Origin: JAENVT01 sp031424145
GTDB taxonomy: Bacteria > Actinomycetota > Acidimicrobiia > Acidimicrobiales > Ilumatobacteraceae
Reading direction: 5' to 3'
Length of the DNA stretch: 10,154 nt
Assembly (NCBI GenBank): GCA_031424145.1
Contig: JANPGV010000174.1
Coordinates: 1 to 10,154 of the forward strand
The notes beneath the pieces are model-generated. The model did no database searches. It had not been told where the DNA came from and worked only from the letters and a program-made list of their open reading frames with translations. A program made the translations under genes and the position numbers. Below are positions 1 to 6,347 of the stretch, piece after piece. Within the stretch, counting starts at the first letter, position 1. Each line of letters starts with the position of its first letter.

Positions 1-736
1 CCGGTCTGCCCAGGCGCGCCCCGTTGCCGTCGAGCAGCCCGAGCAGGGCGTGAGCACGTAGGAACGATTGTTTCTCCAACAGATCGGTCGGACAGTTCAC
101 CGGCTGGGTGTCGTGGAACAGGGCTTCGACGGTGGCGTCGAGACGGTTCTCCAAGCGGACCATCGTTTCCGGGTCCCAGGTCGCTGACCAGCGACCCATC
201 CCCGACTCGCGATCGACCCACGACTGGAACCGCACCGCGCGCCGTTGCCGCTCCAACCTGTCCAACCCGTCACCGTCACGCTCCAGCCGTCGCGCTTCGG
301 CGCGCACCGTGCGAGCGAACTCATCCGCGGTGACATGCTCGGCAACCAGCACCAGTGACGGGGCGAGATCGATCAACTCCTGGCGTGTCACCGGTTGCAA
401 CTGGGCCATCACGCGTGTCAACACATCGACATGCCCGCCCGACACCCGCCCGGCTTCGAGCGATGTCGCCAGTGAGGGGATCTGCGCGGTTGTCTCGGCG
501 CGATGCAAGAGTCGCTCACCATCGCGCAAACTGGTCCGGCCGGCCTCGGCCAGCGACTTCTCCGGGAACGACGACACCTCAGCGACCAACCGGGCCAACA
601 ACACCTCGCGCCCGTCGACCCACGATCTCAACCGGCGCAACTCGCCAACCGCCGCCTGCAACACCACCCAATCAGCACAGCCAGCATCGACCGCCGCCAC
701 CCGCCCCACCAGCTCTTGGACCTCGCTGACCTTCAT
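1..736 (-). CDS. DUF222 domain protein (13E12 / HNH endonuclease family), 3' part beyond left edge
   Basis: The minus-strand frame starts at ATG 736-734 and stays open to base 1, so 245 residues are visible and the C-terminus is missing. The visible part is almost entirely helical. It has the look of the actinobacterial DUF222/13E12 repeat family: an N-terminal helix with WVVLQAAVGELRRLRSW, then LAEAGRTSLRDGERLLHRAE, then the hallmark LEAGRVSGGHVDVL, and later WDPETMVRLENRLDATVEAL. In this family DUF222 is normally followed by a C-terminal HNH nuclease motif, which would lie beyond the edge and cannot be confirmed. No good Shine-Dalgarno precedes the ATG; a CATAGT hexamer 6 nt upstream could be a weak leaderless -10. 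No in-frame start was seen in the roughly 30 bases upstream. These genes are often multicopy and their function is poorly known. The 73-bp gap to the upstream LLM gene is compatible with either read-through or its own promoter. Confidence 0.85.
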   Translation of the reverse strand, partial: MKVSEVQELVGRVAAVDAGCADWVVLQAAVGELRRLRSWVDGREVLLARLVAEVSSFPEKSLAEAGRTSLRDGERLLHRAETTAQIPSLATSLEAGRVSGGHVDVLTRVMAQLQPVTRQELIDLAPSLVLVAEHVTADEFARTVRAEARRLERDGDGLDRLERQRRAVRFQSWVDRESGMGRWSATWDPETMVRLENRLDATVEALFHDTQPVNCPTDLLEKQSFLRAHALLGLLDGNGARLGRP

Positions 737-809
737 CCACCCACTATGACAAAGGGGTGTTACGCAGTCCCGGAGTCGTCGAGAACGACAGACCCTCGTC
801 GGCCATCGA

Positions 810-1727
810 TCACTTCCCGCTCGCGAGGACAGGTGCAACCTCGGTGGCAAACAACCGCAGCGTTCGTAGGTCCTCCGGTGCAATTTGAAAGTGGGTGACA
901 CCCGCCTCCACGAACGGGCGAAGGCTGGCAATGGCATCTTCCGATGTCGGTCCGTGGATCACCTGATCGAAGTCGTACTCGGGGTAGTCAGTTGGCTCGA
1001 GGCCCACGAAGCTGTCCACGTCTTCGGGAAAGTTCACCTGCGCGCTGACGCTGATGGTCAAGTCGTCGGCCGAGCGCCCGAGCTCCTTCAGTCGGGCGAC
1101 AAAGTGAGCATGAGGCGGGTCGAAGACGTCGACGTTTGCATCGGAGTTCCACCCATCGGCGTGCTCCGCGGCGAGACGGACGACTCGCTTGCCGGCGCTT
1201 CCGATCATGATCGGGATGGGCGTCGCGGGCACCGGCCGGCAATACGCATCGCTGATCGAGTAGTGCTTGCCATGGAATGTGGCGGGCCCGCCCAGCCACA
1301 GCAGGTGCATGATGGTGAGCACTTCCTCGAGCTGTTCGACTCGGTCCTTTCTCGAGGGATAGTCGTATCCGTACGAGTGGTACTCGTCCTCCTTCCATCC
1401 GGCACCGACACCGAGTACCAGACGTCCGTCCGTCAGGAATTGCAGGGTGGCCGCCATCTTGGCCAGCAGTGCAGGGTTCCGATACCCCTGCCCAATCACG
1501 AGCGATCCCACATTGAACCTGTCGAAACGCGCCGCCAAGTAGCACAAGCGCGTCCAACACTCGAACACTGGTGCTTCACCGAACTGAAGGTGATCACTCG
1601 CCCACAGTGTCGTGAACTCCGGTCCGAGCAGATCGACGGATCGGGCATACGCATCGATGAACGTCGCGCCGCTCGTGGCGTCATACGCGTCCCCGGGTAA
1701 GGACCACAGACCAAACGTCACTGTCAT
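810..1727 (-). CDS. LLM-class F420-dependent-type oxidoreductase (luciferase-like)
   Basis: A 305-residue protein of the bacterial luciferase-like monooxygenase fold (TIM barrel). The family part is clear: SDHLQF near residue 45, then YRNPALLAKMAATLQFLTDG, GRLVLGVGAGWKEDEYHSYG, a helix EQLEEVLTIMHLLW, and PIPIMIGSAGKRVVRLAAEHADGWN. These are typical of actinobacterial F420H2-using members that oxidise or reduce small organic substrates; the substrate cannot be read from sequence. Cofactor F420 rather than FMN is inferred from family resemblance and the actinomycete setting. I chose ATG 1727 because a strong AGGGGG lies 5 nt upstream. A GTG two codons earlier (1733) would sit directly against that site, leaving no room for ribosome placement. 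The length is normal for the family. The gene follows the SHMT-like gene by about 60 bp on the same strand and is probably co-transcribed with it. Confidence 0.92.
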   Translation of the reverse strand: MTVTFGLWSLPGDAYDATSGATFIDAYARSVDLLGPEFTTLWASDHLQFGEAPVFECWTRLCYLAARFDRFNVGSLVIGQGYRNPALLAKMAATLQFLTDGRLVLGVGAGWKEDEYHSYGYDYPSRKDRVEQLEEVLTIMHLLWLGGPATFHGKHYSISDAYCRPVPATPIPIMIGSAGKRVVRLAAEHADGWNSDANVDVFDPPHAHFVARLKELGRSADDLTISVSAQVNFPEDVDSFVGLEPTDYPEYDFDQVIHGPTSEDAIASLRPFVEAGVTHFQIAPEDLRTLRLFATEVAPVLASGK

Positions 1728-1732
1728 GACCA

Positions 1733-1738
1733 CCCCCT
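1733..1738 (-). promoter_or_regulatory. Ribosome binding site of the LLM gene
   Basis: AGGGGG read on the minus strand, 5 nt before ATG 1727. It decides the start between ATG 1727 and the overlapping GTG 1733. It is the clearest Shine-Dalgarno in the window, which fits an internal operon gene and contrasts with the leaderless-looking starts elsewhere. A TATCGT hexamer at 1756-1761 (minus) could also give this gene a short-leader promoter of its own. Confidence 0.7.
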
Positions 1739-1786
1739 ACGTGCCAGAGGTCAGCACGATAGTGCGGGCCGCAAACACTCGGTCAC

Positions 1787-3127
1787 CTACTGGTGAATGT
1801 GATGAAGGGTCGTGAAACGCGAGCGGAACGCGGTGGTCTTGGGCGCAATCGCGCGCGGGTCGCCGTGCAGTCCTTCGACGATCAGAGCGGCGAGCTCGGG
1901 CATGTCGGTGACCGTCATGCCCCATCGAACGATCTCAGGTGTACCGAGGCGCAGACCGGACCACTCGTCGCCGCCTGGCAGGCCGATCGCGCACGACAAG
2001 ATGTTGGCTTCGCGCAGCATCAGCGCGGCCTGGTGGCCGCCGCCCCACTGCGATGCATCGACAGCGAACTGATGCGATGTGGTGTAACCATGCTCGGTCG
2101 AGAACACGGGCATTTCGGCCGCGGCGAGCGAGTCTGCCAACGCCGCCGCCGTCGACGTCATCGCGGTCGCGTACTCGTGCCCACCGTCCAGCCAATCGAG
2201 CAAGGTGATGGCCAGCGACGCTGACTTTCCCGCATCGAAGTTGGCGGTCAGTCCGGGGTATGCGATCGCGTCGATGCGCTGCGCGAGATCCGAGCGATTC
2301 GTCAGCAGCAATCCGCCCGCGGGCCCACCCAGGCTCTTGTACGTGCTCATCGTCATCAGATCGGCGCCGAGGTCGAGCGGGCTCGGCCACACCTTGCCGG
2401 CGAACATGCCGCACGCGTGGGCAGCATCGAACAACACCGCGGCGCCCACGTTGTCGGCAATCTCGCGTACCTCAGCCACCGGATGGGGGAGCAGGTTGAG
2501 GCTGGCGCCCATCGTGATCAGTTTCGGGTGCACGCGAGCGGCCAGTTCGGCGAGACCATCGAGGTCGATCGTGAAGCGGCGAGCGTCGATGGGGCATTCG
2601 TGGATGTCGAGGCCATACAGGCCAGCCGCGCCGCTAGGTCGATGGGTGATGTGACCGCCGACGGTCGCCGGCGGAACGACGATCGAGTCACCGGGTTGGC
2701 ACGTTGCCATGAATGCGTACAGGTTGGCCAGTGCGCCGGAACCGACACGGATCTCGGCGTACCGCGCGCCGAACACGCGGCAAGCAAGATCAGCGGCGAT
2801 CACTTCGATCTCTTCGATCGCCTCCAGTCCCATCTCGTACTTCGCGCCCGCGTACCCGAGTGACGGTCTCGAGCCGAGGCCGGCCGACAGGGCCGCCTCG
2901 GCTCGCGGGTTCATGACATTGGTGGCGGGGTTGAGGTTGATGCATTCGACCTCATGGATCTGGCGGTTCCGTTCGATCAAGGTTTCGACGAGGTCCGCAG
3001 TCTCTGCAGCAGTCAGCTTTGCGAAGGCCTCACGAATCACAGCCTCCCGCCGCTGCGATGGAGCGGGTAGCCACGCTCGATCATGGTCGGCATCGATCGT
3101 CCTCGCAGCGTCAGCGGGTGAGTTCAT
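1787..3127 (-). CDS. Divergent serine hydroxymethyltransferase-like PLP enzyme
   Basis: A 446-residue fold-type I PLP enzyme of the SHMT/aldolase group. Visible landmarks are VGSGALANLYAF (128-139, phosphate-side loop), GGHITH (157-162), LFDAAHACGMFAG (232-244; D234 for the pyridine nitrogen, H237), STYKSLGGPAGG (261-272; K264 the likely Schiff-base lysine) and SGLRLGTPEIVRWG (390-403; R393 the carboxylate-binding arginine). True SHMT has a SENxxS segment with the catalytic glutamate and a long YAEGYPGKRYYGG tract. Here those places read INLNPATN (63-70) and GYAGAKYEMG (91-100), and the TTHK active-site motif is TYK. A folate-dependent glycine/serine role is therefore doubtful; an SHMT-like aldolase, transaldolase or related C-C lyase is as likely. 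ATG 3127 overlaps the TGA of the VOC remnant (ATGA), suggesting translational coupling. The neighbouring LLM oxidoreductase gene follows on the same strand. Confidence 0.88.
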   Translation of the reverse strand: MNSPADAARTIDADHDRAWLPAPSQRREAVIREAFAKLTAAETADLVETLIERNRQIHEVECINLNPATNVMNPRAEAALSAGLGSRPSLGYAGAKYEMGLEAIEEIEVIAADLACRVFGARYAEIRVGSGALANLYAFMATCQPGDSIVVPPATVGGHITHRPSGAAGLYGLDIHECPIDARRFTIDLDGLAELAARVHPKLITMGASLNLLPHPVAEVREIADNVGAAVLFDAAHACGMFAGKVWPSPLDLGADLMTMSTYKSLGGPAGGLLLTNRSDLAQRIDAIAYPGLTANFDAGKSASLAITLLDWLDGGHEYATAMTSTAAALADSLAAAEMPVFSTEHGYTTSHQFAVDASQWGGGHQAALMLREANILSCAIGLPGGDEWSGLRLGTPEIVRWGMTVTDMPELAALIVEGLHGDPRAIAPKTTAFRSRFTTLHHIHQ

Positions 3128-3324
3128 TGTCCGATCGTTGCATGCCGGATCCGCACACCACCGGACCGTGCGCGACGGCCGGCGTCAGGCCTGACCGTGA
3201 GCCATCGCATGAACCCGAGGTCGACATCAGCGACGACCTCGAGACCGAGCACATTGACGTAGAAGTTGAGGGCTTCGTCCTGGTCGAGAACGAAGATTTG
3301 GGAGCGTGAGATTGCGTTGTACAT
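3124..3324 (-). pseudogene. Truncated VOC (glyoxalase/bleomycin resistance) protein, N-terminal remnant
   Basis: A 66-codon frame beginning at ATG 3324. The first roughly 48 residues match the start of a VOC-superfamily protein very well: MYNAISRSQIFVLDQDEALN, then FYVNVLGLEVVADVDLGFMRW. After LTV the likeness stops abruptly (near 3190) and the last 23 or so residues are Arg-rich and unlike any VOC continuation. A normal VOC protein of this type is about 120-140 residues, so more than half, including later metal ligands and the second beta-alpha-beta unit, is gone. I looked at the other two minus-strand frames over 3124-3190 and did not find the missing part. The stop TGA overlaps the ATG of the SHMT-like gene by the ATGA arrangement. 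The intact promoter-like TACGAT and start suggest the remnant may still be expressed, perhaps as a leader peptide for the downstream gene. Confidence 0.75.
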
Positions 3325-3526
3325 GCAGTCGATCGTACGGAAACCTCGTTCACGGCGCTTCTCGGAACCTGCTCGGTCTGATCCATGCTTTGACGAAGCC
3401 TCGGAACGTTGTCGAGTTGACCCCGTGTGCGATAGCGGCTCGGCGTCTCGCCCGACGATCTCGGTGAAGGTGCGACTGAATATTCCCAGTATCAGCCGGT
3501 TGGTCGACTCGCGATCGGTCGTCATC
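3325..3526 (-). other. Inter-gene stretch with a possible degraded small coding segment
   Basis: About 200 bp between the HAD stop and the VOC remnant. An ATG at 3525-3523 follows the HAD stop with one base between (TGA-G-ATG), and its frame runs into the VOC remnant without a stop, potentially giving 133 residues. By hand count the first 35 codons have G or C at the third position in about 28 cases, as in real genes of the window, while the next 32 codons have only about 14. So the first part (about 3421-3525, including RLILGIFSRTFTEIVGRDAE) may be coding or the relic of a gene, and the second part looks non-coding. I do not recognise the peptide. Confidence 0.3.
3332..3337 (-). promoter_or_regulatory. 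Putative -10 box of a leaderless transcript (VOC remnant / SHMT-like gene)
   Basis: TACGAT read on the minus strand, separated from ATG 3324 by exactly 7 nt. No Shine-Dalgarno is present close to that ATG. This is the spacing expected when transcription starts at the A of the start codon. No convincing -35 was seen. Confidence 0.5.
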
Positions 3527-4189
3527 TCACTTCAGACCCAGGGCATTGCCGAGGTCGGTGATCGCCTGCGCTGCACTAGTGACCTTGATCGTTGTCATGC
3601 CCATCGCTGCCGCAGGTTTGAGGTTGATGCCGAGATCGTCGAGGAAGATGCACTCCTCAGGCTGCACCCCCAACAGCTCGCAGGCGATCTCGTAGAACCG
3701 CGGCTCCGGCTTGCGAACACCGATCTTGCTGCTCTCGACGATCAGGTCGAACCGGGCCATGATCTCCGCGATCCGCGCGGCGCGGTCACGACCGTCGACG
3801 TTGCCGGCCCCTGTATCGATGTTGCCAGAATCGACATTGCCAGAATCGACGTTATTGGTGAGACAGGCGACCAACACACCCGCGTCCTTGACGCGGTCGA
3901 GCATGTCGACCATCTCGGAACGGATTTCGCCGGCGAGCAAAGAGAGAACGTCGGCACCGCGTACGTGATGTCCGAGCGCGGCAGCCTCCTTCGCGAAGAG
4001 ATCGTCGAACTGCTTTGTGGAGATCTCGCTGCGCTCCATCAACGCCCACGCGTTGGAATGGGGATTGGTCGCGTTGACGCCCCGGATGAAGTCGATCGGC
4101 AGGCCGTGCTCGCTCTCGTAGCGGCGAAATGCCTCGAACGGGCTGGACAGGATGACGCCACCGAAGTCCCAGAGCACCGCCTTCTTCAT
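3527..4189 (-). CDS. HAD-superfamily hydrolase (subfamily IA type) with an internal NVDSG repeat
   Basis: A 220-residue haloacid-dehalogenase-type hydrolase, probably a cytosolic phosphatase of a small phosphorylated metabolite. Motif I is MKKAVLWDFGGVILSS with nucleophile D8. Position D+2 is Gly instead of the general-acid Asp, as in other DFGGV-type members, so this need not mean inactivity. Motif II is CLTNN (109-113), motif III SKIGVRKPEPRFYE (K around 159), and motif IV CIFLDDLGINLKPA (DD around 184-185). The helical cap lies between motifs I and II. Directly after CLTNN sits a low-complexity insertion encoded by a 15-bp tandem repeat (separate entry). The start at ATG 4189 is chosen because MKKAVLWDF is the normal N-terminus and TACGAT lies 7 nt upstream; ATG 4198 would fall inside that hexamer. 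The gene is divergent from the NYN-S1 gene and upstream of the VOC/SHMT-like genes. Confidence 0.9.
   Translation of the reverse strand: MKKAVLWDFGGVILSSPFEAFRRYESEHGLPIDFIRGVNATNPHSNAWALMERSEISTKQFDDLFAKEAAALGHHVRGADVLSLLAGEIRSEMVDMLDRVKDAGVLVACLTNNVDSGNVDSGNIDTGAGNVDGRDRAARIAEIMARFDLIVESSKIGVRKPEPRFYEIACELLGVQPEECIFLDDLGINLKPAAAMGMTTIKVTSAAQAITDLGNALGLK
3794..3853 (-). repeat. 15-bp in-frame tandem repeat inside the HAD gene
   Basis: On the plus strand the units are ATCGATGTTGCCAGA (3815-3829) and ATCGACATTGCCAGA (3830-3844), followed by a partial ATCGACGTT (3845-3853). A more diverged copy, GTCGACGTTGCCGGC, lies at 3794-3808. On the coding strand they encode NVDSG-NVDSG-NIDTG-(AG)-NVDG just after motif II. 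The period is a multiple of three, so gain or loss of units keeps the frame. Confidence 0.85.
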
Positions 4190-4196
4190 CGCCAGC

Positions 4197-4202
4197 ATCG
4201 TA
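4197..4202 (-). promoter_or_regulatory. Putative -10 box of a leaderless transcript (HAD gene)
   Basis: TACGAT on the minus strand, exactly 7 nt before ATG 4189, with no Shine-Dalgarno for that start. It lies in the roughly 50-bp divergent region shared with the NYN-S1 gene on the plus strand, for which I see no comparable hexamer. Confidence 0.5.
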
Positions 4203-4238
4203 GGCAGCAACGATTCTGTCTGATTGACTGACGGAGTT

Positions 4239-5561
4239 ATGCCACGTCACGTCGTCGTCGACGGTTCGAATCTCGCTACAGAGGGTCGAGCCGCACCAAG
4301 CCTCAAACAACTCAACGAGGCGGTGCTGGCCTACATGGCCGAGAATCCCGATGCGCTGATCACGGTCGTGGTAGATGCCACGTTCGGTCACAGGATTGAT
4401 CAGAAGGAGGTGGCCGACTTCGATGCCGCAGTCAACAACAACGAGATCGTTGCGCCACCGGCTGGTGCCATTGGCCGCGGCGATGCCTTCGTGCTCAGCA
4501 TCGCCAACAAGGTGAACGCAACGATCCTGTCGAACGACAGCTATCAGGAGTTCCACGGCACGCACGCGTGGCTGTTCGACGAGGGACGGTTGGTGGGCGG
4601 CAAGCCTGTCCCGCACATCGGCTGGGTGTTTGTCAATCGCCTGCCGGTTCGTGGGCCCACGAGTCGCAAATCGGTCAACGAGGCCAAGCGCGGGCGAGTC
4701 CCGAAGGTGGCCAAGGCAAGCCCCGAAGCCAGCCAACCGATGCCGATCCCGGCCGCACCGCCGCCGGGCGCAACCGCGCCCAAGGCGACGCGGGGTCGCG
4801 ACGGAGCGAAGCAGGCATCGGTCGCCGCCGCAACCGCCGACCGAGCGAGTGATGCCAAGCAGACGGACGACGCCAAGAGCAGCGACCCACGCGCTGAGCC
4901 CACCCCGCGGAGCACCGGCACCAACGATCTACTGGCGTTCCTCACGTTCGTCGAGCACCACAAACCCGGCAGCAGCGTCAACGCGATCGTCGAGAACTAC
5001 TCGTCGCATGGCGCCTACGTTCGCATCGGCGACGTCAAGGGGTACGTGCCGTTGAGCCTGATGTCGGACCCGCCGCCGCGAAGTGCGCGTGAGTTCATGA
5101 AGATCGGCGAATCGATCACGCTGGTTGTCGAGAGCTTTGCTCCTTCCCGCCGCAGCATCGACCTGGCAATACCGACAATGACTACGGTCAAGCTCCCGCC
5201 CGCCGACGTCCCGGTCGAGGCCAAACCAAAACGCCGCGCCAAGAAGGCGATCGCCGTCCAACCGGCGATCATCGAGGCCGCGCTGCTGGAAGCTGCGTCT
5301 GCCGGCGAACCGCCCCAAGCTCCCGCCGCGCCACGAAAGCGTGCGACGAAGAAGGCTGCCGCTGCAGCCGCCGCCCCCGCTAAGGCTTTGCCAAAACCGC
5401 GAGCCAAGAAGGCAGCACCCGAAAAGAAGTCCGTAGCGGAACCGGCCGTCGTCGTGCCGGCCAAAAGGCGTGGAGCGAGTAAGGCGTCTGAGCCGGACCT
5501 GCCCCCGGCTCCGCCGGAGATGCCCGCCAAGACGACTCGACGCCGCGCCAAGTCCGCCTAG
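4239..5561 (+). CDS. Zc3h12a/NYN-like ribonuclease with S1 RNA-binding domain and basic Ala/Lys/Pro tail
   Basis: A 440-residue three-part protein. Residues 1-135 form a NYN/PIN-type nuclease of the Zc3h12a class, with four spaced acidic sites: VVDGSNLA (D8), VVVDATFG (D46), GRGDAFVLS (D82) and LSNDSYQEF (D100), plus the family end WLFDEGRLVGGKPVPHIGWVFVNR. Residues 136-230 are a disordered Ala/Pro/Lys linker. Residues about 240-312 are an S1 OB-fold: GSSVNAIVENYSSHGAYVRIG, then VKGYVPLSLMS and IGESITLVVESF. The rest is a low-complexity tail with AKKA, TKKA and RRAK motifs resembling histone-H1-like tails. Both ends suggest RNA binding plus cleavage, inferred as RNA turnover or ribosome-linked processing. 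ATG 4239 is preferred over an upstream TTG at 4224; GGAG at 4233-4236 is rather close (2 nt). The stop at 5561 is 18 nt before the xth GTG. Confidence 0.85.
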   Translation: MPRHVVVDGSNLATEGRAAPSLKQLNEAVLAYMAENPDALITVVVDATFGHRIDQKEVADFDAAVNNNEIVAPPAGAIGRGDAFVLSIANKVNATILSNDSYQEFHGTHAWLFDEGRLVGGKPVPHIGWVFVNRLPVRGPTSRKSVNEAKRGRVPKVAKASPEASQPMPIPAAPPPGATAPKATRGRDGAKQASVAAATADRASDAKQTDDAKSSDPRAEPTPRSTGTNDLLAFLTFVEHHKPGSSVNAIVENYSSHGAYVRIGDVKGYVPLSLMSDPPPRSAREFMKIGESITLVVESFAPSRRSIDLAIPTMTTVKLPPADVPVEAKPKRRAKKAIAVQPAIIEAALLEAASAGEPPQAPAAPRKRATKKAAAAAAAPAKALPKPRAKKAAPEKKSVAEPAVVVPAKRRGASKASEPDLPPAPPEMPAKTTRRRAKSA

Positions 5562-5566
5562 TTGGC

Positions 5567-5572
5567 TACGGT
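5567..5572 (+). promoter_or_regulatory. Putative -10 box of a leaderless transcript (xth)
   Basis: TACGGT, exactly 7 nt before GTG 5580, in the 18-bp gap after the NYN-S1 stop codon. No Shine-Dalgarno precedes that GTG. It supports GTG 5580 over TTG 5562, although read-through from the upstream gene is equally possible. Confidence 0.42.
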
Positions 5573-5579
5573 CGCTGCC

Positions 5580-6347
5580 GTGCGAATCGCCACCTGGAAC
5601 GTCAACTCGTTGAAGGCTCGGCTCGGCCGCGTCGAGGAATGGCTGGCCGACATGCAGCCCGACGTGCTGTGCATGCAGGAGACAAAGCTCAGCGACGAGG
5701 CTTTCCCAGCGCTGACGTTCATAGGCATGGGTTATGAGACGGCGCATCACGGCCAGGGTCAATGGAACGGTGTCGCGATCCTGTCGAAGGTGGGCCTCGA
5801 CGAGATTGCCATGAACTTCGCCGACGGCGAGCCCGATCCCGACGCTCGGATCGTCACAGCTGTGTGCGCGGGCATCCGAATCTCCAGTGTGTACGTGCCG
5901 AACGGTCGCTCGCTTGACGACGCGCACTACCAGTACAAGCTGCGATGGCTGGCGCAGTTGCGAGACCACGTCGAGACGCTCAGTACGCCGAAGGACGATG
6001 TGATCATCGCCGGCGACTTCAACATTGCCCCAGCCGACATCGACGTGTACGACCCCGCCAAGTTCGTCGGGGCGACGCACACCAGCCCGCCCGAGCGTGC
6101 ACTCCTCACCGAACTGCACGACTGGGGGATGGTCGACCTGTTCCGTCAGCACCACTCCGAAGACAAGCTGTACTCGTGGTGGGACTATCGAGCGGGTGAC
6201 TTCCATCAGGGCCGCGGCCTGCGGATCGATCTCGTGCTCGGCACCAAGTCAGTTGCCGAGCGATGCCGGTGGAGCATCATCGACCGCAACGCCCGCAAGG
6301 GGCAGATGCCCTCGGATCACGCTCCGGTGATCATCGAGCTCGATTGA
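5580..6347 (+). CDS. xth: Exodeoxyribonuclease III (AP endonuclease, EEP family)
   Basis: A 255-residue Mg-dependent AP endonuclease / 3'-5' exonuclease of base-excision repair. All family motifs are visible: MRIATWNVNSLKAR at the start (N7), CMQETKLSD (E34, metal), WNGVAILSK, VYVPNG (around 105), IIAGDFNIAPADIDVYDP (D146, N148, catalytic), RGLRIDLVLGT (D217) and MPSDHAPVIIEL (D246-H247, catalytic pair). The length is standard and no key residue is missing. GTG 5580 is chosen because it gives the canonical Met-Arg-Ile-Ala-Thr-Trp-Asn N-terminus; TTG 5562, directly after the preceding stop, would add six residues. The 3' end overlaps that of the convergent helicase gene by 17 bp. Location next to a UvrD-type helicase makes a DNA-repair neighbourhood, though the two genes are on opposite strands. 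Confidence 0.95.
   Translation: MRIATWNVNSLKARLGRVEEWLADMQPDVLCMQETKLSDEAFPALTFIGMGYETAHHGQGQWNGVAILSKVGLDEIAMNFADGEPDPDARIVTAVCAGIRISSVYVPNGRSLDDAHYQYKLRWLAQLRDHVETLSTPKDDVIIAGDFNIAPADIDVYDPAKFVGATHTSPPERALLTELHDWGMVDLFRQHHSEDKLYSWWDYRAGDFHQGRGLRIDLVLGTKSVAERCRWSIIDRNARKGQMPSDHAPVIIELD

Noticed and set aside
108..749. Plus-strand open frame of 213 codons at the left end
   Set aside because: Ser/Arg/Thr-rich and domain-free; the opposite strand gives a convincing DUF222 protein.
775..789. Inverted repeat GTCGT-N5-ACGAC between the LLM and DUF222 genes as a terminator
   Set aside because: Only 5 bp of stem with no T-run; such short repeats are common by chance in this composition.
885..1700. 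Long plus-strand open frame opposite the LLM gene (271 codons)
   Set aside because: It is the antisense of a clearly recognised protein; the product has no family likeness and is a by-product of high GC.
1783..1796. TCACC-TACT-GGTGA hairpin at the end of the SHMT-like gene
   Set aside because: A 5-bp stem without flanking T-run, overlapping the stop codon; too weak to call a terminator.
3794..3853. CRISPR-like repeats
   Set aside because: The units are contiguous, in frame inside a coding gene, and have no spacers; no CRISPR array is present in the window.
3266..4231. Plus-strand open frame of 321 codons opposite the HAD gene
   Set aside because: Antisense to the HAD coding region, with no recognisable domains.
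4929..6206. Minus-strand open frame of 425 codons opposite the NYN-S1 and xth genes
   Set aside because: It spans two recognised plus-strand genes and their boundary; composition is a mirror of their codons, with no family features.
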